In this document: positions 52,514 to 61,960 of the stretch, one piece after another
Position numbering within the stretch: position 1 is the first letter of the stretch
Layout of the letters: each line of letters starts with the position of its first letter
Origin: Agarophyton chilense
Lineage: Eukaryota > Rhodophyta > Florideophyceae > Gracilariales > Gracilariaceae
Reading direction: 5' to 3'
DNA: 64,000 bases
NCBI GenBank assembly: GCA_030374765.1
Contig: JARGXX010000100.1
Span: 62,001 to 126,000, forward strand
The notes under the pieces: generated by a model
Databases searched by the model: none
What the model was told of the DNA's origin: nothing
What the model saw: only the letters and a program-made list of their open reading frames with translations
Program-made: the position numbers and the translations under genes

Positions 52514-54436
52514 TCAGAGTATCCTTTGTTCCTCATAGGACCTACTCGGGACTCGAGCTTTCTCCTCAGGGGTTAGAGCCTCGTACTGAGCGATAATTCG
52601 TGAACCCTCCCGCAGGGGAAATGTGCAGTCTGGTGCTTTGTGACCACGGAGGTAACACAAATAGCAAATCAGCTCTGCCGGGTTCGGTTGTGGACGTAAA
52701 TCCACGCGACGTGGTGCTGTATCCCTCAATCCGGGGCGAGAGAACCGAGCAGCGGTATTCGCAAAAGGTAGCGATGCGGCTGGCACCCTCCGTCCGTGGG
52801 TATAGAGCGCAGGGTCTTCATCCGTAGTCGGAGCGGATGTCGACGGCAACTCAGACGTACCCATAGATTCGGGGTTACTTCCCATGAAGTGAATGTTATC
52901 ATTGACCCCCACAGGGGTAGGGCCTCCTGCGAGTGACAAAGACGAGTTACCTCCATCGGCGAGGAGTGCACTTGTCGGCCGACTCTTTCGGTTCTGCCGG
53001 GCACGGAGAGTATCCCCCTCAGCCTGGGCGTACTGAACCAGTTCCAAGCAGGTCAGCTTGCGCTTCTCTTCCCGATGTCGGGCAACCAATGCCCTTATCG
53101 AGGGGTCCAAACCATCCACAAACATGGAGCATCTCTCGTAGGCGGGGAATACATTCCCGCATCGGTGAAACGCTTTATTCAAGCGAGTTGAATACACCGT
53201 TTCGGTTTCCATCGGCTTCTGCCGCGTATCCCTTAATGCAAGGATTGCTTCCTGAATCGCATTTCCAGTAGCGTATGACCTCAAGAGGTACTGCACCGCT
53301 TCGGGCCAGCACGTGACTCCCCCTTCCGAGGCTCGGGATGATCCACGGACGGAGTTGAACTGGTCTTCAGCCATCCCCTTTAAGAAATAGGGTAATGCCA
53401 GATACGCTTGCGCTTCACTCATACCGAGGATGTCAGCCTCCTGGACGAACCTCGCAAGGAAATCGAGCATCAGAATTGGGTCTGTTCCTGTGAACTCCCT
53501 CTTCTGTAGGGTGATGCTCAGCCTTTTGATGTAGTCCTTGACCTTACCCGTTCCGCGGGATGTTCGATCTCCCGAAGGGTTATCCAACCGGTAATAGCGG
53601 TACGATAGCAGCTTCCGATAGAGAGGATTCGTCGGCTTCAGCTCCCTTAATCCAAGGTGTTTCCTACCCTTCTTCCGGGTACGGATTGCCCCTTGAGAGG
53701 TGTAAGTAGCCTTTGACCGAGTCGCCCGGGATGACCGGCGTCCATCTTCACTATCCGAAGATTCGGAGGACGAACTCGATGACGAGCGATTGGGATCGGA
53801 ATCCGATAAATCCTCTTGCAGGTGAACCCTCTTCTTAGACTTGCGGTGGTCCCGTTTAGCGGAGCGGTGTTCTTCGTCTTCCGAAACGTCGGGTTTATCC
53901 TTCGAGGCTTCTGTGTCTCCGTCCATACGGATAATGGCCTCGAGGGTGTCCAGCCGAGCTTGGAAGCGATCCGCTTGCACGCGGTGTTCCTCCACGAGGC
54001 TCAGGTACTCCTGGACAAAGACCCGAGGGGTACCAAAGCTTTCCAAAAGGGATTTCACATCCCTCCTCAGGGTACGAAGGTCATCGGCGACTCCCCGCAC
54101 CTGGGCGTCCTCCACCTTGAGGCGGAGGGTAGTAATTTCCTGAAGGAGCTCGATGTGAGCCGCGTTGGCGATATCAATTCCAGTCTCCAGGCGCTGTAAT
54201 TCAGGGTCGGCCCGACTTTGGGGTGCTGCTGAGGGGGTCTCCACCACTAGAGCTGGGCCCACAGCCACGACCTCTCGAGGACCTGAAACCACTGAGGGTG
54301 CTCTCCGAGTGTCCGGATCGGTACCGGAATCGTTCCGACCTTCGGGAATTAAGCTCCTCGACCTAGGCGGGGCCGGGGGCACTGAATCCGCTTGACGGTT
54401 CGATCCAGTCCTGGAACCACGGGTAGGCGGCGACAT
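52514..54436 (-). CDS. Gypsy-C Gag, 640 residues, looks whole
   Basis: A single open reading frame with ATG start at 54436. N-terminal Arg/Ser/Pro-rich part; a middle with coiled-coil tendency (residues 90-170: repeated L/E/R pattern); a Ser-rich tract (S-S-S-S-S-S-E-S-S-D-S near residue 225); the capsid-like part with F-T-G-T-D-P-I-L-M-L-D-F-L, S-Y-A-T-G-N-A-I-Q-E-A-I-L and F-V-D-G-L-D-P (residues about 310-450), and a C-terminal zinc knuckle C-Y-L-C-Y-L-R-G-H-K-A-P-D-C (CX2CX4HX4C). Gypsy-B Gag shares all blocks. Gag would assemble particles that package element RNA in the cytoplasm. It is the longest intact frame of any element here. Confidence 0.88.
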   Translation of the reverse strand: MSPPTRGSRTGSNRQADSVPPAPPRSRSLIPEGRNDSGTDPDTRRAPSVVSGPREVVAVGPALVVETPSAAPQSRADPELQRLETGIDIANAAHIELLQEITTLRLKVEDAQVRGVADDLRTLRRDVKSLLESFGTPRVFVQEYLSLVEEHRVQADRFQARLDTLEAIIRMDGDTEASKDKPDVSEDEEHRSAKRDHRKSKKRVHLQEDLSDSDPNRSSSSSSSESSDSEDGRRSSRATRSKATYTSQGAIRTRKKGRKHLGLRELKPTNPLYRKLLSYRYYRLDNPSGDRTSRGTGKVKDYIKRLSITLQKREFTGTDPILMLDFLARFVQEADILGMSEAQAYLALPYFLKGMAEDQFNSVRGSSRASEGGVTCWPEAVQYLLRSYATGNAIQEAILALRDTRQKPMETETVYSTRLNKAFHRCGNVFPAYERCSMFVDGLDPSIRALVARHREEKRKLTCLELVQYAQAEGDTLRARQNRKSRPTSALLADGGNSSLSLAGGPTPVGVNDNIHFMGSNPESMGTSELPSTSAPTTDEDPALYTHGRRVPAASLPFANTAARFSRPGLRDTAPRRVDLRPQPNPAELICYLCYLRGHKAPDCTFPLREGSRIIAQYEALTPEEKARVPSRSYEEQRIL

Positions 54437-54663
54437 GCTGCAGACACGACACCGACGATTCGGGGTAACGATGAAATTCGATCACGAGATTCCCGGAGAA
54501 CGGATGACGTAACACAAAACAAAAATAAAAACCAATTCCACCCTTTCCAAAGGGGACCACTACAACAAATCTTCACGCCGGTGCTTCCTCTTCCAAGAGA
54601 TATTACAACACGTGGATGACCAACCCAAAAGTCCGAGAACGGATTCAAAGTCGGGAGACCACT
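54437..54663 (-). other. Leader of Gypsy-C with primer binding site
   Basis: Directly inside the right LTR the minus strand reads AGTGGTCTCCCGACTTTGAA (54644-54663). TGGTCTCCC is shared with Gypsy-B and would pair with a tRNA ending GGGAGACCA. Confidence 0.7.
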
Positions 54664-55576
54664 TGTGGAGCAAAACCCGGCGACGGGAAGTGTTCTCAAG
54701 GTGTTCGAAGCCTTGCTCTCTGGGGGAGGCAGACTCAGAGACAGAGCCCTCCGTTCCACCCGTAGTGTGGGGTGTAACTCCCACGGGGGATTCCGGCAGT
54801 ACCGACGGAGGTGAGGGGTAGAAACTGTTGGATCGGGAATGGGTATGGGTATCCCAAAGAATGGGGAAAATCCGGCGAAGAGGAAAAACGGGGCGAGGGT
54901 CGGGCACTAACAGGCACCGGACCCGAGAACCAGAAAAGGGGCGAAACAACAAAAGAAACCCAATACAGGGGCGAAAACCTGTCCTCGAAAGGAAACACAA
55001 AAAGCACGCAACAAGTAAGCAGAACCCCCACGGGGTATCGTGCACGCAGGTCGTCTGAGCGGTCCCAAGGGGGTGGTTGCACGGAACCCAAACGGGGGCA
55101 CTTTCCAAGTGGAGTCGTGTCCCTACGCAGGCGTTGCTAACCAGAGCCCGTTCCGGGTTGTAAGGCCAAGACGATGGCGACGAAGAACCTCTAAAGGTAT
55201 CGAAGACCAACCTTGGTTACCATTTACTTTGAGCTTCGGACTGTCAGATCTCGCCTCCCTAAGTAGGGCCCACTAACTAAACTCTACAGTAGTGCACACC
55301 TGCTCAGGGCCAAACACGTGGAGATCCAACTGTCAGGGCCCAAAAATCCAACGTTCTACAAATATCCGAAAATCGGTGCCAAAATTAAGCCACGTGTATC
55401 ACGGGGCCAATGCAACCATGGGCCATCCGAATTTTCCCTTATAGGCGAAATATAACCAGAAAACAGTGCCACCTCAGCACACCTTAGAGGGGATCATAAT
55501 CATAACCCTCGGAGGGTTCAATCCTCATTCTATGAGTTGCATCTTCAAGTATCCCCTGACTGGGCGTTGCTCTACA
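54664..55576 (-). repeat. 5' LTR of Gypsy-C (right copy)
   Basis: 913 bases, the same length as the left copy, with about 3% difference. Followed by CATGG (55577-55581). Confidence 0.95.
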
Positions 55577-55581
55577 CATGG

Positions 55582-56080
55582 GCCCCTCGCATTTCTTTCT
55601 AGAGCGTTTCGCGGCGCTGCACAGCACTGGAGCACCCCGGAAAAAGAAGGATTCGCCATCGTAGAGGATATTAGTAAGCTGGATTATCTCGTATCCAGTC
55701 GGACGGTCTCGATTTTCACGGACCACGCAAACCTCGTCAACATGTACGACCCGTACGGAAGCAACCCCAGCACACCACGCCACAAGGCTAGCAAGCTGAT
55801 GAGATGGGCAATGAAGCTCAACGGTTTCAGGTACATCATACAGCACCTACCGGGGGAACGGAATGTTTGGGCTGATATGATGACACGTTGGGCCGTAAAA
55901 AGTCCTGGCAAAGTCAAAGTAGCCACTTCGAGGGCACGAAAAACTGTTCTTATGGCGCCAATAAGTCCCGAACTGAAGCCGGAACTCGACTGGCCCAATC
56001 TCAAAGACCTGGAGAACTCACAATGTAGCAGTCCAGAGAAGCCGCCCAGCAGTTTCAAGCAGAATCAAGGCATTTGGCGA
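55582..56080 (+). pseudogene. Gypsy-D RNase H, second part, and link to integrase
   Basis: Continues after Gypsy-C with L-A-F-L-S-R-A-F near 55587, W-S-T-P-E-K-E-G-F-A-I-V near 55631, I-F-T-D-H-A-N-L near 55713 and L-M-R-W near 55797, the expected RNase H order, then I-Q-H-L-P-G-E-R-N-V-W-A-D near 55840. Confidence 0.88.
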
Positions 56081-57160
56081 AACAGTTCAGGGAGTACATG
56101 GGTACCGAAGTCAGACACACTGTGCAAGCTAAAAGCTTTGATCGCGGCACACACCGGATCAACAGGACACCCAGCAAGGGAAGTGACAAAGGCAAACATC
56201 GAAAGACATTTCTGGTGGGACTGTATGGACAAAGATGTGAAGGACTGTGGAATCCTGTATCTACTGCCTCGCTAGTCACCCAGGATTTATCGTGCCAAGG
56301 CCTCTTAGGTCTGCGATTCATGCTACGAAACCCAACGAAGTAATCTATTTCGACTACTGCTATATTGGAAAAGGAGAGAAGCATCACATCTACGTTCTGG
56401 TGATCAAAGACGACTTCTCTGACTACCTATGGCTCGTTCCGACAACCGAAGCAAGGGCTGAAGTTACCTCTGAACTGCTAACAAAATGGTTCGCCGCCTT
56501 CGGAACTTCGAGGATATGGGTGTCCGATCAAGCCAGCCATTTTAAGAACACAGTGACGCGTAGTCTCAAGGATCATTTGCACACGCAGCATCATTTCAAA
56601 CTGGCCTACGCACCATGGAGCAACGGTACAGTCGAGGTAGTGTGCAAAGAGCTTGCTAGAGCGGCAAGAGCATTATTATCAGAGTTTTAGATTCCATTCG
56701 CCACATGGCCCAATGTGATGTCACTGGTGCAGTCAGCACTGAATAACTCTCCATTGAAGCGATTGAAGAATCGATTTCCACTCGAAGCATTAACCGGGCT
56801 GAAGCAGTACGGCCCATTTGCCGGACTCACAGAACGCAAAGGAGAGTTGGAAACTGTGTCCATCACCGAGGCACAGATTAGGAAATTGCGAGAATTCGAC
56901 CGGTGCATAGAAGCAACGAAACGCATGTACCGAGACGTCGCCACAGCTTCTAGCAAGAATCGCAAAGCAGCAGTAGAATCACACAACCGGAAAACGGGAG
57001 TACGCAAGGTGAACTTTTCTGATGGTGATTTTGTGTTGAAAGGATTGGTAAAGAAGAAAATGAAAAAGAAACTCTCGCTACACTGGACAGGTCCGTATCG
57101 AGTGGCAAGCTCCAATGGCGAATACATCTTCGAAGTTGAACATTTACTTTCATGAAAGAA
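56081..57160 (+). pseudogene. Gypsy-D integrase
   Basis: Zinc part: L-I-A-A-H-T-G-S-T-G-H near 56140, I-E-R-H-F-W-W near 56200. Core: I-Y-F-D-Y-C-Y-I-G-K near 56343, V-S-D-Q-A-S-H-F near 56520, W-S-N-G-T-V-E near 56617. The C-terminal part has W-T-G-P-Y-R-V near 57084 (G-P-Y/F motif). About two breaks. Confidence 0.88.
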
Positions 57161-57249
57161 GGAACTAGTGCACGGCCGTCGGTTGAAGTTTTTCCGAAAC
57201 AAGAATTTTCAAATCACCGAAGGACTTCAAAATTACCTCTCTTATCAAG

Positions 57250-57430
57250 ACAACGAGCTACTGACGGTCGAAGAGTTCCAGGATATCAGAAAAGAAAACG
57301 GAAAACTTGACATCTTGGTAAAATGGAAAGGCTTTGAGGACAACGAAACCGACTGGGTCTCATTGGAAAGCCTACAGCACGACGTACCAGACTTGGTGAA
57401 GGAATATCTGGAACACGTCAGGAAAGACGT
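57250..57430 (+). pseudogene. Gypsy-D chromodomain
   Basis: V-E-E-F-Q-D-I-R, I-L-V-K-W-K-G-F-E-D-N-E-T-D-W-V-S and L-V-K-E-Y-L-E-H-V fit a chromodomain (W-K-G-F ... T-x-W). It is the last part of pol, in the same direction, unlike the layout in Gypsy-C where an antisense gene follows. Confidence 0.85.
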
Positions 57431-57500
57431 TACAACACGACAAAAGAGACTGGTCAAATTCTTATAAGCAACCTTCCATATTCCTTTCGAAGAATTGGTC

Positions 57501-57510
57501 ATAGGGGGAC
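57501..57510 (+). other. Polypurine tract of Gypsy-D
   Basis: ATAGGGGGAC directly precedes the right LTR. Confidence 0.75.
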
Positions 57511-57882
57511 TGTTGACCAACCACTAGCACAACTCGGATGCGTAGGTGCATCCTAAAGCATAGTGCTGCGGAACTAGGATAAAATAGCGCAACTGCAGCC
57601 CAGAATGGACTGTAGTCTGGATTGAGATGCGGGCGATTGGAATGCGTAGGACTTCGAAGTAGACAGCTTCTGGACGATAGCGACACCTACGCAGCGCACG
57701 CATCAACGAGAACCTAGAAGCGCAACCCACGAGCTGGTCCTGGAGCACCACGCACTACTATATAATAAAGAATACCAGACTCTGTCAAAGAGTCTGGGGG
57801 CATTCGACACGGCGCGGAACTTCTCTTGGTGCCCAACCTTTTTGCTTCACGTGCGACGAGTGCGAATCGCGACACGTCAACA
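57511..57882 (+). repeat. 3' LTR of Gypsy-D
   Basis: 372 bases, the same length as the left LTR, with about 8% differences. Holds the same TATA region (57757-57769) and hairpin (57775-57797). Followed by GCCTC. Confidence 0.94.
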
Positions 57883-58642
57883 GCCTCTGCCACTTACGAA
57901 ACACAGGAGCTGATGCGTGGCCGTCGTGAACTTGCAAGGCGAAGACCATTGAGCGTCTTTCCCTACGGCGCGATGCAATTCCTAACAAAGCTTTTGAATC
58001 TGATTTAATATGGGAATATATGCCCGCAGCACGGAGAAGTCCAAAAGCTTAAGAAATCTATGCCATGCCACACGCGCAATCGAAGCTCTGACATCGCGTG
58101 GTTGACTAGGCTAGAATTTACTGTCGGTAGCCCAGCGCTGCCGCCACAAAAGTATATAATCGCGCGTTAACCTCTCATCATCGTCCAAGCATTACAATAC
58201 GACCTCACTTGCTCACGTCTTGTCACAGCGACACCTTGCATCCCTGGCGCGGCGTCGCGAAAGCGCCGCTGTTGGCGAAGATCTGGCGCCACGAAAAGTC
58301 TGTAAAAATCGGTAGAAGGAGGATACAGTGAAGTCGCCTATGTCTTTGGGACAACCTGTTCGCGTGAAATTGTTGTTTTCCAGCCGGTTCGAGCTCGTGC
58401 TGGGAGTGAAGCCACCGTTGGAAAAGCCCAACTAGCAGGACTTTTATGACAAACAGTGTATCCATTCCTGATGCACGTGGCAAACGATCAACTACGAGTC
58501 GCTCCGACGACGGCGAACTCGCTACATTCCGAAAGGTTTTACACTGTTGAGCCTAGCACCTGCATGTGTCGTATATTTGGCACATGTGAACATGGCACTT
58601 TGTAATGAAAGACTGGTGCACGGCAGAGGAAATCTGCGTCCT
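57883..58642. other. No gene recognised
   Basis: A plus-strand frame running to 58008 (E-L-M-R-G-R-R-E-L-A-R-R-R) may be a host fragment cut by Gypsy-D. AGTATATAATCG near 58150 could be a TATA element. Otherwise nothing seen. Confidence 0.4.
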
Positions 58643-59221
58643 TTACGAGACGCTAGAACTAATTGGAAACATCTTTATAAGCACCTCCATTGCGCGTTGT
58701 GAAATGTTGGAATGCTCGGTTGTGTAAATCAAACTAGCCAGCCGTTCGTACTCGACTTGCTTTGTGTTCTTTTCGTCATTTCCAGAGCTCATCGGAGGAG
58801 TATTGGATGCAGCAAAAGATACGCTTTCAGAGATTTCCGAAGAAAGCGCCAGCGATTGCAGATCTGATCCAATATCTGCAATGCTTCCATGACTACCTCC
58901 ACCCTCAACAACAGCAAAATAGTCCTCGGAGCTGATGGAATCGTTTTGCTCATGTACCATACTTTCGTACGCAGCTACAAGGTTTTGGGACGATGAGTGA
59001 ATACTTGCTACTGGGTGGACTTTTGCATCGCCATTTTGATATTGCACTGATTTCCTATTGGTGACGTGTAGCGGAAGAATATTGTGGCTTCTTTTCTGCC
59101 ACCTGAACGGTCTCTTATCAATCCTTTCTCCTGTTTCACCTTCAAGTTCCTGGTACCTATTCACTTCTTTTAATACAGTCGAGCCGCGATTGCGACGAGT
59201 AGAAATCGCAATTGCAGACAA
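58643..59221 (-). CDS. Unrecognised ORF, 192 residues
   Basis: An intact minus-strand frame with ATG. Basic first part (S-T-R-R-N-R-G-S, K-R-P-F-R-W-Q-K-R-S), then a Ser/Glu-rich middle (S-I-S-S-E-D-Y-F-A-V-V-E-G-G-G) and a C-terminal part that may form a helix (E-Y-E-R-L-A-S-L-I-Y-T-T-E-H-S-N-I-S-Q-R-A-M-E). No known domain. It may be the tail of a larger gene: another frame upstream, near 59157-59339, shows V-G-P-S-F-M-Q-N-G-K. One of the few long host frames without stops. Confidence 0.45.
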   Translation of the reverse strand: MSAIAISTRRNRGSTVLKEVNRYQELEGETGERIDKRPFRWQKRSHNILPLHVTNRKSVQYQNGDAKVHPVASIHSSSQNLVAAYESMVHEQNDSISSEDYFAVVEGGGSHGSIADIGSDLQSLALSSEISESVSFAASNTPPMSSGNDEKNTKQVEYERLASLIYTTEHSNISQRAMEVLIKMFPISSSVS

Positions 59222-59690
59222 GTACCCTCGTATTTGCTGGATATTGATAAGCTTTTGGCTTTCCGTTCTGCATGAAAGACGGCCCTACTCTGCTCGGGGC
59301 TATCGCTTCAACGTCTAATAACATCAAATCTTTCGTCACCCAAGAGACGAACCATTCTGTTTGTCTTTAGCGCCAAATCGCGTCTTCCGAAATCTCAGCT
59401 CTTACCCTTCCTGATATCATATATTGGTGGCAAACATATTACACATCTTAACGATCGATCGGGACATTTTTGGAATCGGATAGAGAATGTTTTGCTCTCT
59501 GGTCCATGTTGGCGGTCGGCTCTAAGTCGCGACAGCGTAAGTCATCGCAGCGAGAACCGCGGACGGGGTGGCAAAGGTTAATGCAGCGGACGCAGCGGAA
59601 GAGGTGAACGAGGTGGACGAGATGAACGAGGGGGAAGAGAGGGCGAGGAGCGTCGAGGATAGGATCGAATCGAGACTCAAATGTCAATGA
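59222..59690. other. Spacer with GAG/GAC-rich low-complexity tract
   Basis: Between 59560 and 59650 short units such as GGACGAG, GAACGAG and GCAGCGGA repeat irregularly. The frames it opens on the minus strand (H-L-V-H-L-V-H-L) are a by-product. Confidence 0.55.
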
Positions 59691-59892
59691 ATATCTTGGT
59701 TCCAATGAATACAAATATCTCCGACAAGAGCTTTACAATGACTACCAAGACAGTGTAATAGACTTTGAAGAGGCTACCAAGATCCGTGCCGTAGAGAATT
59801 CAGAGGAGGTACAAATGGATGGAACTTATCTTATGAAAGAGCTGACTGCGGACTTCTCGGAAATGGAAAACGTCCTACTCTTTATTCCATAG
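59691..59892 (+). CDS. Acidic ORF fragment without a visible start
   Basis: A plus-strand frame reads V-N-E-Y-L-G-S-N-E-Y-K-Y-L-R-Q-E-L-Y, D-S-V-I-D-F-E-E-A-T-K and E-M-E-N-V-L-L-F-I-P before a stop at 59890-59892. It has the look of a helical protein end, but no ATG and no recognised family. Another open frame with D-Y-L-D-S-L-Q-G-D-V-T continues nearby up to about 60065. Perhaps the last exon of a host gene. Confidence 0.35.
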
Positions 59893-60065
59893 TGGGTGAG
59901 ACTCGCAAAGTCCACGCGTTTTTCTTTCAGCATTTCTGAATCTCAAACAACTTACGACTATCTCGACTCTTTGCAAGGTGACGTAACTAACATCAAACGC
60001 GGTAATTACCCACAGGATGATGGCAAACAATTAGAAAAGAGGGTTGAAAACATATCGTTGAATTA

Positions 60066-60519
60066 ATAGGCTTGGCATCACTGCGATTTCATTGATTGAT
60101 ATTTGTTTCTTTATCTGCGTTGAAAAATAAATACGCAAAAGACATAAATACGTCAATATCACAATGTATTGACAATCTATATTATGAGATGAGTGTTGGT
60201 TTCACGACAAGTTCCCAACGCCCGCTATACCACAACTTCGCCGTCTGGGTTTGTTCTAGCCGAACTCCATAGATCATCGCAAGAAAAATGCACGCGGACC
60301 CAACAGACGTCTCCCTCCTACCCCAAAAATGAGAGTTTTAATATAACATAGTTTCTTCGACTTGTGCTACATACTGGTATATCTGTCTTTTTTCCTTCTG
60401 TCTCTCCGAGTACTCCTTCTTTACTAGACTCTCAATTCTCTTCTTAATCTCCTGGATATTTGGTTCGAACTTCGGCTACAGCTCTCGGGTGACTGCAATG
60501 GTGCTTCATTCCCCTTACT
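60066..60519. other. No gene seen
   Basis: AT-rich spacer with no recognised features. Confidence 0.5.
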
Positions 60520-61170
60520 ATCCTTAATTCGATAATGAGAAGAAGATGGGCGTAGCCCTTTCTTCTTCTCTCTGCGCTCGCGGCGCTTATGGTTTGCAAC
60601 TAATTTTTTTCTAAACGTTGACGCTCATTTTCCGTGAGTGACGGACATTGTAGTTTTTCCTGATTCCAAACCTGAGAGGTGTAGTCAATATAAGTGAGAA
60701 CATGTCCGCTGTGAATGTAGCGACAGCAAATTGGGCATTTCCATCCATCACCTGTGTTCATATGCCTCAAAAAGAATGCGTTACAAAACACATGTTGACA
60801 GAAAAGTTTTGCTGTATTTCCTTCAATAGTTTTGAGGCAGGTGGGACATGTTTTTGGATGGTTGATGCGCGAAACGTGTGCAGAAGAAGACATGTTAGCA
60901 GTGGCCCAAAACGAACAAACAACGTACAAGATACTTGAGTGTACGAAGAAGAACAGTTTTGTGAGGTAGGGTGTCTATCAAAGTTCTGGAGACGTGTAAT
61001 GTCTCCATGAGGTTTTTTACGTTAATATTGTAAGGTAAATTGCGCATTCTCATGGTTGTCACCGCGGGTTCTCGGACGAACTTTCAGTCATGCCATTAAT
61101 TTTACTATATTTCACGGGGGTGGCAATTAAGTGCCCAAAAGCGAGGGTTCGCACGGCAGGTAATGTATAG
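60520..61170. repeat. RING-like repeat segment, copy 2
   Basis: Partner of 35795-36440 in the same orientation, with likeness extending about 60 bases left of and 240 bases right of the RING-like frame. The pair could be a gene duplication or two copies of an unrecognised mobile unit. Confidence 0.75.
60600..60929 (-). CDS. RING-like zinc-binding protein, 109 residues
   Basis: The minus-strand frame reads P-K-T-C-P-T-C-L near residue 26, L-F-C-Q-H-V-F-C near 42, H-M-N-T-G-D-G-W-K-C-P-I-C near 56-68, then a charged tail (E-N-E-R-Q-R-L-E-K-N). This is the C-x2-C ... C-x-H-x2-C ... C-P-x-C pattern of RING fingers, but the sixth ligand is Phe (C-N-A-F) in this copy and also Phe in the degraded copy 1, so the second zinc site would be incomplete. 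Most RINGs are ubiquitin ligases; that role here is uncertain. The tail beyond the RING has no known domain. Confidence 0.6.
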   Translation of the reverse strand: MYVVCSFWATANMSSSAHVSRINHPKTCPTCLKTIEGNTAKLFCQHVFCNAFFLRHMNTGDGWKCPICCRYIHSGHVLTYIDYTSQVWNQEKLQCPSLTENERQRLEKN

Positions 61171-61580
61171 CGTTTGCATTTGGGATTCGGTAGCATTACT
61201 TGCTGTTCCAGAGCTTCAATTGTGCAATACACGATTGCCACCTGGCACAATGCCGCCGGCGCTGCATACTGAACCTCATTCTTGCTCCACCTCGAGACAC
61301 TGAGGACAGAGGAGCAAGGGGGGACACCTTGTGCCCGTTCTATCTTCCTCGGTTCCACCACGCGTTACAAGCGCATAGTAGACATTAGACAGACAGCCCT
61401 CTTGCTCTGCGTACGACTGCTTCTCATAGCAATTGACAGTTGTTATACTACAGTACATGGTAGAATCCATCGGCTACTAGCCAAATCACATAATTCTCTT
61501 TCTTAAGAGTTCCAACTACCCAGATGATCATTAGACCATGCTTGGATATAGTATACAGAGATTGCACCATTGCACAGTAG
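61171..61580. other. No gene recognised
   Basis: Short overlapping frames on both strands with no motif, between the RING-like segment and a copia scrap. Confidence 0.45.
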
Positions 61581-61584
61581 TTAA

Positions 61585-61960
61585 TCCAAGCTTGTTGACA
61601 GAGGCCTATCAGTTATGGTAATTGAAACTGTGTAGTTGGTTTTTCTGGGAATCCAACCCATTTGATTTATGTTACCAGTTTCAAAATCATATTGAATAAC
61701 AGACACATTGCCACGAATAGACCGATCAGTGGCGTTTCTGAAAGTCGAGAGTGTCTCGTTCAAAACCATAGAGTCCACAACAACCAAAAGACCTACTTAA
61801 ATTCCCGACAAATGTGTAAAAACATTTTTCAATATTTTCTCTTTGTCAATGGCCTCGCCGGCTTTAAATGATTCAGCAGAGCCAATAGACTTTCCAGGAA
61901 GACGACATTTGTGTAAACTCCAAGCAACTCGGTGAAACACCCATTCTTACTTCAGATTTC
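61585..61960 (-). pseudogene. Copia RNase H scrap (Copia-1/2 lineage), minus strand
   Basis: The minus strand reads A-E-S-F-K-A-G-E-A-I-D near 61850-61880, V-V-V-D-S near 61780, A-T-D-R-S-I-R-G-N-V near 61705-61730 and I-N-Q-M-G-W-I-P near 61650. Copia-2 has A-E-S-F-P-A-S-E-G-I-E, A-V-D-S-K-D, D-K-S-I-R-G-V-V and V-N-K-I-S-W-V-P in this order. No LTR was found nearby. Broken and old. Confidence 0.75.

Larger units (their letters stand above)
48733..55576 (-). mobile_element. Gypsy-C: gag-only chromodomain element without pol, looks whole, young
   Basis: 6844 bases with two 913-base LTRs that differ at about two dozen positions (about 3%). From right to left: 5' LTR, TGGTCTCCC primer site, one long open gag, a spacer with a 50-base tandem repeat, a chromodomain, an antisense gene and the polypurine tract. 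No RT, RNase H or integrase sequence was found in the 4.1-kb interior outside gag and chromodomain. This matches the class of non-autonomous gag-bearing LTR elements (TR-GAG type). It needs enzymes from an autonomous relative of the Gypsy-B kind, with which it shares primer site, LTR ends, Gag blocks, chromodomain and antisense gene. It landed in the RNase H of Gypsy-D. Confidence 0.93.
45630..57882 (+). mobile_element. Gypsy-D: Ty3/gypsy with chromodomain, complete outline, split by Gypsy-C
   Basis: 5404 bases without the nested element: 372-base LTRs, gag-protease-RT, RNase H, integrase, chromodomain, polypurine tract. Gag, protease and the start of RT lie in one long open stretch. The LTRs differ at about 29 of 372 positions (about 8%). 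About four or five breaks besides the insertion. Gypsy-A and the scrap at 26.4-27.0 kb belong to the same lineage. Confidence 0.95.

Noticed and set aside
53816-54199. Plus-strand frames opposite the Gypsy-C gag
   Set aside because: They mirror the gag codons, have no counterpart opposite Gypsy-B gag, and lack motifs. Unlike the antisense gene further left, they look like shadows.
45625-57887. Reading the two gypsy halves around 48.7 and 55.6 kb as separate elements
   Set aside because: The matching 372-base LTRs, the GCCTC duplication at the far ends and the CATGG duplication around Gypsy-C show one element interrupted by another.
59448-59714. Minus-strand ORF with H-L-V repeats
   Set aside because: Produced by a low-complexity GAG/GAC tract; no motif.
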